A stretch of DNA of 64,000 nt from Chitinophaga sp. (GTDB lineage Bacteria > Bacteroidota > Bacteroidia > Chitinophagales > Chitinophagaceae). The stretch lies in the NCBI RefSeq assembly GCF_017745275.1, contig NZ_JAGHZS010000011.1:153909-217908 (forward strand). The letters run 5' to 3'. The translations under genes and the position numbers were made by a program. Positions 44,406-52,652 of this stretch are shown here, piece after piece (positions within the stretch are counted from its first letter, which is position 1; each line of letters begins with the position of its first letter). The notes below the pieces were generated by a model. That model ran no database searches, was not told the DNA's origin, and saw only the letters and a program-made list of their open reading frames with translations.

Positions 44406-45182
44406 TTAATGTAATGCTTCAGGCGACGTGAGTTGCTGCGATAACCCACCATCTACTGTCATTTCTTCGCCGGTAGTAAAAGTGGCGTCAAACGCCAGGA
44501 ATAACACGGCTTTTGCCACCTCTTCCGGTTTTCCATTTCGCTTCAGCGGCGTGATCTGCTCCCCTGTTTTTTCAAACTCCAGCAAGGTTTCTTTTGATAC
44601 GCCTGTTACGCCCATCGTTGGCGTTTGTATGAACCCCGGACTCACCGCATTTACGCGGATACCACGTGGCAACAATTCCGCGGCAAATCCTTTTACAAAG
44701 GCAGCCAGGGCCGCCTTGGCGCCGGCATATACGGTCATGCCCGGATAGCCAGTTTGATTCGCAATAGACGTAGTAAACACAATAGCGCCATGATCTTTTA
44801 TCAACGGCGCCAACTGCTGCACAGTAAAGAATGCACCTTTGGTGTTGATGTCGAACGTTTTATTGTAAGACGCCTCCGTAACCTGGCTATAGGGCTCCAG
44901 CACGGAGTACCCCGCGTTAACAAAAAGAAAGTCAATTTGCCCAAACGCTGCTGTTACAATACCAACCAACGAGTGAATATCTTCCAGGCTGGCAGTGTCA
45001 GATTGTACTACCTGCACGTTAGGGCCCAATGCAAGGCGCGCGGCTGCTATATTTCCGGGATTGTTACCGGTGAGCAATACTTCTGCACCACCCGCTATCA
45101 ACATCTTTACAGTGGCCAAACCCATGCCATGGGTGCCACCTGTTACTACTGCTTTTTTTCCTGTATACGGTGTTGTTGACAT
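44406..45182 (-). CDS. Short-chain dehydrogenase/reductase
   Basis: A 258-residue SDR from ATG 45182 (MSTTPYTGKKAVVTGGTHGMG). The open frame extends 87 codons upstream with no SDR-like sequence, so the downstream start is preferred. The cofactor motif TGGTHGMG, FVNAGYS, the catalytic serine in TTSIANQ and YAGAKAALAAF are present, with the C-terminal FATGEE-like strand TFTTGEEMTVDGGLSQQL. It ends with the classical DGG motif of the FabG-like group. It converges on the other SDR gene; the substrate is unknown. Confidence 0.9.
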   Translation of the reverse strand: MSTTPYTGKKAVVTGGTHGMGLATVKMLIAGGAEVLLTGNNPGNIAAARLALGPNVQVVQSDTASLEDIHSLVGIVTAAFGQIDFLFVNAGYSVLEPYSQVTEASYNKTFDINTKGAFFTVQQLAPLIKDHGAIVFTTSIANQTGYPGMTVYAGAKAALAAFVKGFAAELLPRGIRVNAVSPGFIQTPTMGVTGVSKETLLEFEKTGEQITPLKRNGKPEEVAKAVLFLAFDATFTTGEEMTVDGGLSQQLTSPEALH

Positions 45183-45300
45183 ATTTTTTGTTTTGATGAA
45201 CAATACCGCAAAGGGACGTAGATTCAGGGAGGAGAACAATAACGGCAAGAATGTTCCGGTAGGGAAAATTTTATCCGGATAGCGGAGTTCAACACGATAA

Positions 45301-46074
45301 CTACCACCAGTTAGTGTGCTGGAAAAAGACCTGTGGAGTTTGCCCGGTAAATGCTTTAAAATCTTTGATGAAATGCGCCTGATCAAAATAACCGGCTTTA
45401 TGCGCCGCATCTGTGAGGCTTTCCGTGCCGTCGAAATGATCAATCAACTGCCTTAAGCGCACGATCGCGGCAAACTGCTTAGGAGTGCATCCAATGTGGC
45501 GACGGAAACGTTTTTCAAAAGCATCCTGGCTGATGAATAATTCGGCGGCCAGTTGCTTCATTTTTATATTGCCCTGGTTGTTTTTAATTTGTGCAACGGC
45601 ATGACGCACCAGCATATCCGGTGTTTGCATACTCAATACAGATAACAGGAATGTTTCTACCACTGCAATCCTTTGCGCGTGACTCCCCGCTTCCGCCAAC
45701 TGTTCCTCTACTTCCCTGATCTGTTGTAAACGGATTAAGTCCTCCAGCGGTTGCTGGGCTTCAAACAATTCATGCAGGGGCGTTTTAAAAAAAGCAGCAG
45801 CCCCACCTTCTTCAAACAACACCAGCAGGTTACCGGTGTCCCGTGCATATTTCCATTGCCGCACCGATTTACGCATTCCCGATAAACCAGCACCCGGTAA
45901 GGTATCGGTAAGAGTTGGCGTAACGCGTGCCACACTTCCGCTGAACCGGAAACTCATCACAACAGACGTATCCGGCAAAGTGCTGTTCTCCACTCCGTCG
46001 CTACTTTCTATAATCAGGAAAGCTTTCACGAAAGGCTTCAATGCAGCAATGGGAAGATGACGTTCCATTTTCAT
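45301..46074 (-). CDS. AraC-family transcriptional regulator
   Basis: A 257-residue protein from ATG 46074 (MKMERHLPIAALKPFVKAF). The N-terminal half looks like the DUF6597 cupin-like sensor domain seen with AraC regulators in Bacteroidota (LPDTSVVMSFRFSG). The C-terminal HTH pair has LAAELFISQDAFEKRFRRHI and AHKAGYFDQAHFIKDFKAFT. It lies upstream of and in line with the SDR gene (118 bases), which it may control. Confidence 0.9.
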   Translation of the reverse strand: MKMERHLPIAALKPFVKAFLIIESSDGVENSTLPDTSVVMSFRFSGSVARVTPTLTDTLPGAGLSGMRKSVRQWKYARDTGNLLVLFEEGGAAAFFKTPLHELFEAQQPLEDLIRLQQIREVEEQLAEAGSHAQRIAVVETFLLSVLSMQTPDMLVRHAVAQIKNNQGNIKMKQLAAELFISQDAFEKRFRRHIGCTPKQFAAIVRLRQLIDHFDGTESLTDAAHKAGYFDQAHFIKDFKAFTGQTPQVFFQHTNWW

Positions 46075-46140
46075 ATAGCACACGTTTGCATGTATGAAGG
46101 TACGCAATTATTGCTGCACAACCTTTGCCGCCGGCTTCGT

Positions 46141-46719
46141 TTAGCCGCAAAGGTTATTTAGCGCCGCATATTGTAACAGCATGATCGTTTTCCCGTCTTT
46201 GATCTCCCCGGTACGGATCATGTCCATCGCCGCAGTAAAGGGTATCTCCAGCACCTCAATATTTTCCTGCTCTTCTTCCAGCCCGCCGCCAGCATGCACC
46301 TGCTGCTCTTTGGAATACGCGGCCACAAAGAAATGCAGGATCTCCGTTACAGAGCCGGGCGACATATACGATTCAAATACTTTACGCACATCGGTGATGT
46401 TATACCCTGTTTCTTCCATTGTTTCGCGGCGTATGCAGGCTTCGGGATTGTCTTCATCCAGCAGGCCGGCGCAACATTCTATGAGCATGCCGGTAGGGTT
46501 GCCATTGATATAAGTGGGCATACGAAACTGCCGGGTGAGTATCACCGTCTTATTTTCTTTATGATAAAGCAGGATGGTAGCCCCGTTGCCTCTATCGTAT
46601 GCTTCGCGCTCCTGCCGTACCACTGCCCCATCCGGTCCTTTCATTTCATAAATCACCTTCTTGAGGGTATACCAGTTATCTGACAAAATCACCGTGTCGA
46701 GGATATTTATCTCTTTCAT
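46141..46719 (-). CDS. nudK: NudK-type GDP-mannose pyrophosphatase (Nudix hydrolase)
   Basis: A 192-residue Nudix hydrolase with a complete Nudix box: GLLDEDNPEACIRRETMEE followed by TGY, matching G-x5-E-x7-R-E-x2-E-E-x-G. The flanking LTRQFRMPTYINGNPTGMLIE and FFVAAYSKEQQVHAGGGLEEE match the ADP-ribose/GDP-mannose branch and the NudK pattern. It would hydrolyse GDP-mannose to GMP and mannose 1-phosphate. The start codon is only 1 base from a four-fold repeat that also fronts the divergent deoR gene. The gene symbol is given by motif resemblance. Confidence 0.8.
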   Translation of the reverse strand: MKEINILDTVILSDNWYTLKKVIYEMKGPDGAVVRQEREAYDRGNGATILLYHKENKTVILTRQFRMPTYINGNPTGMLIECCAGLLDEDNPEACIRRETMEETGYNITDVRKVFESYMSPGSVTEILHFFVAAYSKEQQVHAGGGLEEEQENIEVLEIPFTAAMDMIRTGEIKDGKTIMLLQYAALNNLCG

Positions 46720-46720
46720 A

Positions 46721-46760
46721 TTAATTTGATCGTTTATGATCGTTTTTGATTATTTTTGAT
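46721..46760. promoter_or_regulatory. Four-fold 10-bp operator array between nudK and deoR
   Basis: Four consecutive 10-base units end in TTGAT or ATGAT: TTAATTTGAT, CGTTTATGAT, CGTTTTTGAT and TATTTTTGAT. The spacing is one helical turn, so all units face the same side of the DNA. DeoR/GlpR regulators often bind such direct repeats. The array separates the divergent nudK and deoR start codons and is the natural binding site for the DeoR protein. Confidence 0.7.
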
Positions 46761-46777
46761 CAAGTTAAAGTATTCCA

Positions 46778-47524
46778 ATGAATTTCCAATTACGTAAGCA
46801 AAAAATTCTGGCGCAGCTGGCAGAAAAAGGAGAAGTAGATACCAAAGCGCTCGCGCTGGCGCTGGACACCTCGGAAATCACCATCCGCCGCGATCTGAAC
46901 CTCCTCTCTGATCAGGGGCTGGTGTATCGTACACACGGCGGCGCCATCCCGGCGGAAGCACCGGAAATGCCGCATCGCTTCATTCACAAAGCCGCCTCCA
47001 ACCTCGCCGCTAAAGATAAAATAGCCGCCAAAGCCGCCAGCTATATCGAGGATGGAGATATCATTTTCATGGACTGCGGCAGCACCGTTTTCCGCTTATG
47101 CCAGTTCATTAAAAACAAACGCATTAAAGTCATCACCAACTCCATGCCCGTGATCAGCGAACTGCAAAACAGCCAGGTGTCGCTCAACATCGTTGGTGGC
47201 GAATATGATGCAGCCCGGCAAGCCATCCACGGCACCCTGGCCATAGAACATATCCGCAGATACCATGCTGGCAAGGCATTTATCGGGGTAGACGGACTAT
47301 CCGCACAGGGCCTGTTTGCACATAGTGAAATGGAAGCCGCCATCGCACTGGCACTCGCCGCACAAAGCACACAAACTTATCTGCTATGTGATGCCGCCAA
47401 AATAGATAAACCGTCTTACCTGCAATTTGCGCCAATAGACATGGTACAGGCTATTGTTACTAATGCGGATCCGGCACAGTTGAAGTATGCAAAGAAAAAA
47501 GGGGTGAAAATAATTGGGGTTTGA
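46778..47524 (+). CDS. DeoR/GlpR-family transcriptional regulator
   Basis: A 248-residue repressor with N-terminal helix-turn-helix (VDTKALALALDTSEITIRRD, then LSDQGLVYRTHGGAI) and a DeoR C-terminal sensor domain (IFMDCGSTVFRLCQFIKN, ITNSMPVISELQNS, KAFIGVDGLS, LLCDAAKIDKPSY). The sensor usually binds a phosphorylated sugar. The divergent nudK gene and intervening repeats suggest that it controls nudK, possibly in response to a mannose-related phosphate (inference). Confidence 0.92.
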   Translation: MNFQLRKQKILAQLAEKGEVDTKALALALDTSEITIRRDLNLLSDQGLVYRTHGGAIPAEAPEMPHRFIHKAASNLAAKDKIAAKAASYIEDGDIIFMDCGSTVFRLCQFIKNKRIKVITNSMPVISELQNSQVSLNIVGGEYDAARQAIHGTLAIEHIRRYHAGKAFIGVDGLSAQGLFAHSEMEAAIALALAAQSTQTYLLCDAAKIDKPSYLQFAPIDMVQAIVTNADPAQLKYAKKKGVKIIGV

Positions 47525-47540
47525 TTGGTAGTAAAATCAA

Positions 47541-48338
47541 CTACTTCAATACTCCCGGCAAAGCCGCCTGGTAATCCGGGTTATCCGTCATGCCGTTATG
47601 TGTACCTCCATGTAAAGTAATCAGCGTATCTCCCGGTTTCAGGAATGGTTTCAGCTTTACAGCAGAAGACTCATAATAAATCACCTCGTCCTGATCACCG
47701 TGGAAGATAGTAATAGGCGCTGTAATGGTCTGTATGTATAGATAAGTAGGCAATTTATAACGCAATAAAAAAGAGGGCAGAAAAGCATATTGATGTGCTG
47801 CCATATCCGTCATGCTATAATAAGGCGCCTGCAAAATAAGCTGCCGCGGGTGATTCACAGCCGCCAGTTGCGCTGCTATACCCGTGCCAATAGAATAACC
47901 AAGTATGGTGATGCGGTTTTCCGGATACCGGCGCTTCAGTTGGTCATATACCGCCTGTACATCTGCATATAACTGCCTTTCACTGGTTATATGTCCTTCG
48001 CTTTTGCCATAGCCGCGATAGTCCAACATAAATACATCATATCCCAAACGGGTATACGTAGCAGCTACCTCTCCCCAGGTGTTGAGTGCGCCGGCATTAC
48101 CATGAAGATAAAAAACCAGTCCTTTAGCACTATCTCCCGTAAACAATAACCCATTCAACCGGGTACCATCTTTCATAAGAACGGGTAGCTCCTCAAAAGG
48201 AACCTGGAAATGAAAGGAATGATCAGCAGGTAACTTTTCCGGGAAGAACAGTAAGCGCTCCTGGATAAAGTATACCAGGATACATACACCGATGTATAAT
48301 AGCAATAATATGCCCGCTATCCTCCAGAGAATCTTCAT
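47541..48338 (-). CDS. Membrane-anchored alpha/beta hydrolase (BEM46/ABHD13-like)
   Basis: A 265-residue protein from ATG 48338 (MKILWRIAGILLLLYIGVC) with one N-terminal membrane helix. The hydrolase core has the oxyanion region FYLHGNAGALNTWG, the nucleophile in ILGYSIGTGIAAQL, DYRGYGKSEG, the acid in FHGDQDEVIYYESS and the histidine in GGTHNGMTDN. Members act as esterases or lipases; the substrate is unknown. It lies 25 bases after the PBP2 gene in the same direction, so it may be co-transcribed. Confidence 0.88.
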   Translation of the reverse strand: MKILWRIAGILLLLYIGVCILVYFIQERLLFFPEKLPADHSFHFQVPFEELPVLMKDGTRLNGLLFTGDSAKGLVFYLHGNAGALNTWGEVAATYTRLGYDVFMLDYRGYGKSEGHITSERQLYADVQAVYDQLKRRYPENRITILGYSIGTGIAAQLAAVNHPRQLILQAPYYSMTDMAAHQYAFLPSFLLRYKLPTYLYIQTITAPITIFHGDQDEVIYYESSAVKLKPFLKPGDTLITLHGGTHNGMTDNPDYQAALPGVLK

Positions 48339-48363
48339 CTTAGTAATATACAAACAAAATGGC

Positions 48364-50316
48364 TCAATGAAAATAGTGCTTCAGCACCTGGTCGGCGGTT
48401 AACGCACCGGTAGTCATATTCAGGGAATCTATTTTCGATAGCTGCTGTTTCGCCAGCGAGATAGTACTGCTTTCCAGCATACGTTTCATGATAGGCTGCT
48501 TTGAGGCAGGCAATGTATCACGCAGGTATTTTTCCATCATCAGGTTGGCAATAGGTACTGCAAAAGCAGCTCCCATACCGGCATTCTCTACAATTACGGC
48601 AATGGCTATACGCGGATGTTCACGCGGCGCAAACGCCACAAACACAGAATGGTCTTTGAGATCCACTACTTTACCATCTACGATGCCCCGGTTTTGTGCA
48701 GTACCTGTTTTACCACATACGTCAATACCTTCCATATGTGCACCACGGCCCGTACCATGTTCTATCACGTCTTCCATGCCATAAATCACGGCGCTGTAAG
48801 CGGTATCAGATACATTGCCTACGGCATGCTTTTCTTTGAATTTCTTTAGCAGGTCGGAATTATCCTGGTCTATCGACTGCACCAGGTGCGGCAGATAATA
48901 AAAGCCACGGTTGGCGATCAAACACATGGCGTTAGCCATTTGCAGCGGGGTGACCGCTACCTGCCCCTGTCCCATCCCGACGTATAATTCAGAACAGGAA
49001 CTCCAGTTGCCATGATACAACCGGTTCAGCACTGCCGTATCTGCTACAATACCGGGGTTCTCTCCGGGGATATCGATACCCAGTTTATGCCCCAGTCCAA
49101 ACTTCGACATATACTCTTTCCATTTGGTATGCCCGTTTTTTACGCCGCCCCATTTACCGGCATCTACTTCCAGCCGGTACAGGTGCATAAAATAAGAGTT
49201 GCAGGAATGCGCCATGGCAATACGCAGGTTGGCCGCGTGACCGCCTTCTGCGTGCATACAACCCACTCTGTGGCCGCAGGCGTAATAGCCGCCGGTGCAG
49301 GGATATCCAAATGCCGGTGTAATCAATCCTTCATCCAGTGCTACAATGGCCGTTAATGGTTTCATGGAAGATCCCGGCTGATAAGTGGCTTGTATGCCCC
49401 GGTTCAGGAACGGTTCTGTAGGATCGGAAAATAACTTACTTACATTGCGGGTGCGCGAACTTCCGGTCAACAGGTTAGGATCAAAAACAGGGCCGCTTAC
49501 CATCGCCAGAATACCACCAGTTTGCGGATCTATGGCTACAATGCTGCCTATCTTATTGCGCATCAGTTGCTCACCTAATACCTGCAGTTCAATGTCGAGC
49601 GACAAACGCAGGTTTTTCCCGGCAATAGCAGCCGTATCATACGCCCCATTCTCCAGGGAGCCTTGAGGACGGTTCAGGTTATCTTTGACGATGTATTGCG
49701 TACCCCGCTGCCCCATTAACACCGATTCGTAAGTTTTCTCCAACCCGGTAAGGCCAATATAATCACCCGACTGGTAATCACTGTAATGCGACAGCTTCAG
49801 CATCGCTGGTGAGATTTCACCGATATAACCTAATATATTGGCAGCTGCTTTATAGGGATAGGAACGTATAGGCCGTTGTACCAGCTCAAAGCCGGACTGA
49901 AACAGGTACATACTTTCCTGTAAACGGCTGTAAGTGGCAGCTGATAACAACCCCGCGAAAACAGAGGGACGCACCCGTCCATTCTTCTTAACGGCATCGG
50001 CTATACGCGATTTAAATTCATCGATATCTATTTGCAGAATATTACAGAGATAAGCGGTATCTATCTTCTTAACAGCTGCCGGCGTTACTACCAGGTCATA
50101 CAAAATATCATTACTCAGGATACTCCGGTTTTGCCGGTCGAAAATAATCCCCCTGCTGGGATATACAATTTTTCGGGTCACCGCGTTGGCATCTGCCAGG
50201 CGCACATATTTTTTTTCTACGACCTGTAAATAAAGTAAACGGGTAATCAATATCAGCGCTAATCCTGTGATAATGAATATCAGAACGCGTTTCCTGGGTT
50301 GATTGTAAGCGGACAT
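48364..50316 (-). CDS. mrdA: Penicillin-binding protein 2 (peptidoglycan transpeptidase)
   Basis: A 650-residue class B PBP. One N-terminal helix (VLIFIITGLALILITRLLYL) is followed by a dimerisation domain (KIVYPSRGIIFDRQNRSILS) and the transpeptidase domain with the active-site serine in YQPGSSMKPLTA, SCN in MAHSCNSYFMHLY, and KTG in CGKTGTAQNRG. It cross-links peptidoglycan for lateral growth. The usual mre/rod neighbours are absent here, so it may be an extra copy. A -7 box is at 50348. Hairpin copy D lies upstream of its promoter. Confidence 0.9.
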   Translation of the reverse strand: MSAYNQPRKRVLIFIITGLALILITRLLYLQVVEKKYVRLADANAVTRKIVYPSRGIIFDRQNRSILSNDILYDLVVTPAAVKKIDTAYLCNILQIDIDEFKSRIADAVKKNGRVRPSVFAGLLSAATYSRLQESMYLFQSGFELVQRPIRSYPYKAAANILGYIGEISPAMLKLSHYSDYQSGDYIGLTGLEKTYESVLMGQRGTQYIVKDNLNRPQGSLENGAYDTAAIAGKNLRLSLDIELQVLGEQLMRNKIGSIVAIDPQTGGILAMVSGPVFDPNLLTGSSRTRNVSKLFSDPTEPFLNRGIQATYQPGSSMKPLTAIVALDEGLITPAFGYPCTGGYYACGHRVGCMHAEGGHAANLRIAMAHSCNSYFMHLYRLEVDAGKWGGVKNGHTKWKEYMSKFGLGHKLGIDIPGENPGIVADTAVLNRLYHGNWSSCSELYVGMGQGQVAVTPLQMANAMCLIANRGFYYLPHLVQSIDQDNSDLLKKFKEKHAVGNVSDTAYSAVIYGMEDVIEHGTGRGAHMEGIDVCGKTGTAQNRGIVDGKVVDLKDHSVFVAFAPREHPRIAIAVIVENAGMGAAFAVPIANLMMEKYLRDTLPASKQPIMKRMLESSTISLAKQQLSKIDSLNMTTGALTADQVLKHYFH

Positions 50317-50347
50317 GGTAAATAGTGACGGGCGTCTTTTAACATCA

Positions 50348-50355
50348 CAAAGCTA
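50348..50355 (-). promoter_or_regulatory. -7 promoter box for the PBP2 gene
   Basis: On the minus strand TAGCTTTG matches TAnnTTTG and lies 31 bases before the PBP2 start codon. No TTG is seen at -33. A promoter here makes PBP2 independent of the mannan locus upstream. Confidence 0.45.
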
Positions 50356-50410
50356 TTTTATATAAACAGCATTGTATGAAAAAATAGATGAACGGCCATT
50401 GCTAGTGATA

Positions 50411-50526
50411 AAGAGCAGAAAGCGGAAAGCAGAAAGCAAAAAGCTATTGACGCGAATGATTAAAGCGTATTAATATTTGATTCGCTTCAATAGCTTTTTG
50501 CTTTCTGCTTTCCGCTTTCTGCTCTT
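50411..50526. repeat. Heptamer-arm hairpin element, class I, copy D
   Basis: Arms 50411-50457 and 50480-50526 (one mismatch) consist of AGAAAGC, GGAAAGC, AGAAAGC, AAAAAGC units and the core TATTGAAGCGAAT (TATTGACGCGAAT in the left arm), around a 22-base loop. The right arm overlaps the 3' end of the SH3-domain gene: its last 13 residues and TGA stop are encoded by the repeat. Confidence 0.9.
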
Positions 50527-51392
50527 TTAAACGTTCCATTCACACCATCCCAGCTATAGTTAAAAGTGCTTTTCGTTTCTTTAAAAACAGGTTCTCCATT
50601 CTTATCCATCTTCTCTGTAGCCTCACCTTCCACCAGGTCCCAGCGGATGATATCCGGCTGCCCGTTTTTCTCTGCGGGGAACGTAAACGATTCATCGTGA
50701 TAGTAAGCGCCTGCATCCCCTACACTCATCCGCGCAGGCAAGGGCACCAGGCGGCTATCATTCAGCCAGGCAAAGTAAAAGTAGTTACTCTCAATACCAC
50801 ACGCTTCTCCGCCAAAAGTGAGCACCACAATGTTTTGTACATTGGATAAACCCAGGCCACTCATGATTTTCGCATCACCGAAATTTGCGCTTTCTCCATC
50901 AAATATTTTAAAGGAATTAACAGCTTTCAACTGGCCGGCCTGTACCACTTTCAGCTTTACCAAAAAGTACTTCATCACCATTTTCACACCATCATCTGCT
51001 ACTACGGTGCTGTCCATACGACGATCAATGGCATAGATGAACTTCGTATCTCCCCGGCGCACCTGCCTAAAGGAAATAAGTCCCTGCCACAGGTAACCTT
51101 CTTTATCTACCCCGTCTTTTTTATACTTGACCTGTATCCAGGGGGCCGTAAGCCCTTTCAGGTTTAATAACTTATCCGTAATTTTTACTACCGTAATTTC
51201 CTCGCCGGTTAACAAGGTATCTATAGGCGCCTGCTTCGTATCAGTACTGATACGCACAAATGCGGTATCTGCAAAAATATAACGGGTATCATTTTCCGCC
51301 AGGCTCCAGGTACGTACATCGTCCTGGGCAAATGAGGTCACGGTGATGCAGGACAGGCAACAAACAAACAATACAGAAAAAAGCTTTCTCAT
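50487..51392 (-). CDS. Secreted SH3-like domain protein
   Basis: A 301-residue exported protein with signal peptide MRKLFSVLFVCCLSCITVTSFAQ. Residues about 37-105 resemble a bacterial SH3 domain (FADTAFVRISTDTKQAPIDT, PWIQVKYKKDGVDKEGYLWQ). The rest is beta-rich (VKMVMKYFLVKLKVVQAG, ALEVLTFGGEACGIESN-like region) without a known family. The tail KRAESGKQKAKSY is encoded by the hairpin repeat, so the original end of the protein was probably shorter or different. It follows the GH76 gene by 60 bases and may be the last gene of the mannan locus. Confidence 0.75.
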   Translation of the reverse strand: MRKLFSVLFVCCLSCITVTSFAQDDVRTWSLAENDTRYIFADTAFVRISTDTKQAPIDTLLTGEEITVVKITDKLLNLKGLTAPWIQVKYKKDGVDKEGYLWQGLISFRQVRRGDTKFIYAIDRRMDSTVVADDGVKMVMKYFLVKLKVVQAGQLKAVNSFKIFDGESANFGDAKIMSGLGLSNVQNIVVLTFGGEACGIESNYFYFAWLNDSRLVPLPARMSVGDAGAYYHDESFTFPAEKNGQPDIIRWDLVEGEATEKMDKNGEPVFKETKSTFNYSWDGVNGTFKRAESGKQKAKSY

Positions 51393-51452
51393 GAGGTATC
51401 TCCAAATTTAGGCCGCAAAAATAAGGGTTTGCCGGCTGAAAAGGAAGATCCG

Positions 51453-52523
51453 TTATTTTTCAGGCGGACAAATCTGCATCAGGTAAACTGCGCTGCTGGC
51501 CTCGTACGACTGCAATACACCGGTTACACAAGGGATCGCATAATTGCGGAAGGTGAGATTCCGCTGTGGATCACGGTTATTCCAGGCCGTATTGATGTTT
51601 TGCCGTATCCAGGACAGGAACTGCGTTTGCTTCGCATCTGTAATCAACATCATCAGGTATTGCCCGAAAATCGCTTTTAATACCCCCTGTTCATTCCAGT
51701 CGCCCTCCGCTGGTAAGATCCCTTTGTAAGCACCCATATTTTGTTGTGTATAATTTGCGGCCAGGTTGGCCTGTTGCAGGTAGCTGGCTACACCAGTGAC
51801 TTTATACAGCATTACTGCCGCCCCAATAAAAGTGCCCTGGTTATAAGTATAATCCGACCACCCTTTGCGGCCATTTACATAATTGTCTGCCACACGGCCG
51901 GTAGCGGTATCAAACAGGTGTTGCACGCCCCAGTGATACACCGCTTTTGCGCGCTGTAAATAACTGGTATCACGGGTGACCTGGTATAAATTCATGGCGG
52001 CGATCACGGTAGGGAAATTGATACAGGCGTTTTTACCACTGTGCCTGAAATCCCAGAACATCCCTCCTTCTACCGGATCATAAGCACCTTCCCATACCCG
52101 CTTAAATCCTGCTATTGCCAAAGGCAGGTACTCCTTATCGCCCATCAGCTGATGCGCCCGTGCCAATGATATCACCCACCACATGATATCATCATAAATA
52201 AACCATTCTTTGGTATTATTCCAGTTGTATTGATCGTAACGCCGGTAGCCACCTTCAAATATATCCCGGACTCTTTTCCGGTCGGCCGCGGCATGGGTAC
52301 GTTGATATACATTCATCGCCATATCCCAGTAAATGGCCTGGGTCCAGATGGCCCCGATATTTTTCCGTTCCGTATTTGCGTAATAGAGTTGATCCGTTTC
52401 ACTATAGAAATATTGGTTAAAGGCGGCATAAGCCTTAGCAGCGTCTTTCCGGGTAAAAGAAGATGGCGCGTTAAATGCGCACAACAAGAAGGCAGTAAGA
52501 AAAATACAGGTTATCTTTTTCAT
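51453..52523 (-). CDS. GH76-family alpha-1,6-mannanase-like hydrolase
   Basis: A 356-residue exported (alpha/alpha)6-barrel enzyme: signal peptide MKKITCIFLTAFLLCAFNAP, AKAYAAFNQYFY, IGAIWTQAIYWDMAMNVYQ and the catalytic Asp-Asp pair in WFIYDDIMWWVISLARAHQL, the GH76 signature. GGMFWDFRHSGKNACINFP and SDYTYNQGTFIGAAVMLY are further family blocks. It cleaves the alpha-1,6-mannan backbone of fungal and yeast cell walls. It is placed after SusCD of a complete sigma/FecR locus, separated from susD by hairpin copy E. Confidence 0.9.
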   Translation of the reverse strand: MKKITCIFLTAFLLCAFNAPSSFTRKDAAKAYAAFNQYFYSETDQLYYANTERKNIGAIWTQAIYWDMAMNVYQRTHAAADRKRVRDIFEGGYRRYDQYNWNNTKEWFIYDDIMWWVISLARAHQLMGDKEYLPLAIAGFKRVWEGAYDPVEGGMFWDFRHSGKNACINFPTVIAAMNLYQVTRDTSYLQRAKAVYHWGVQHLFDTATGRVADNYVNGRKGWSDYTYNQGTFIGAAVMLYKVTGVASYLQQANLAANYTQQNMGAYKGILPAEGDWNEQGVLKAIFGQYLMMLITDAKQTQFLSWIRQNINTAWNNRDPQRNLTFRNYAIPCVTGVLQSYEASSAVYLMQICPPEK

Positions 52524-52539
52524 ATGATCGGGTTAAAAT

Positions 52540-52647
52540 AGCTTTTAGCTTTTAGCTTTTAGCCATTAGCTTTTAGTAAATGCAGCGAAGACCAATATAT
52601 GGCAATTTTCGCTGCATTTACTAAAAGCTAAAAGCTAATGGCTAAAA
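52540..52647. repeat. Heptamer-arm hairpin element, class II, copy E
   Basis: Inverted repeat with left arm 52540-52589 and right arm 52608-52647. Units are AGCTTTT-type heptamers with one variant (GCCATTA) and the core AGTAAATGCAGCGAA. Inside the variant unit, the right arm carries one more 7-bp unit than the left arm, as expected after slippage. It lies between susD (5 bases past its stop codon) and the GH76 gene. Confidence 0.85.
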
Positions 52648-52652
52648 CCTAT

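Noticed and set aside
44406..45443. Long version of the second SDR gene starting at 45443
   Set aside because: The first 87 residues have no SDR character and cover the leader; the Rossmann fold begins just after ATG 45182.
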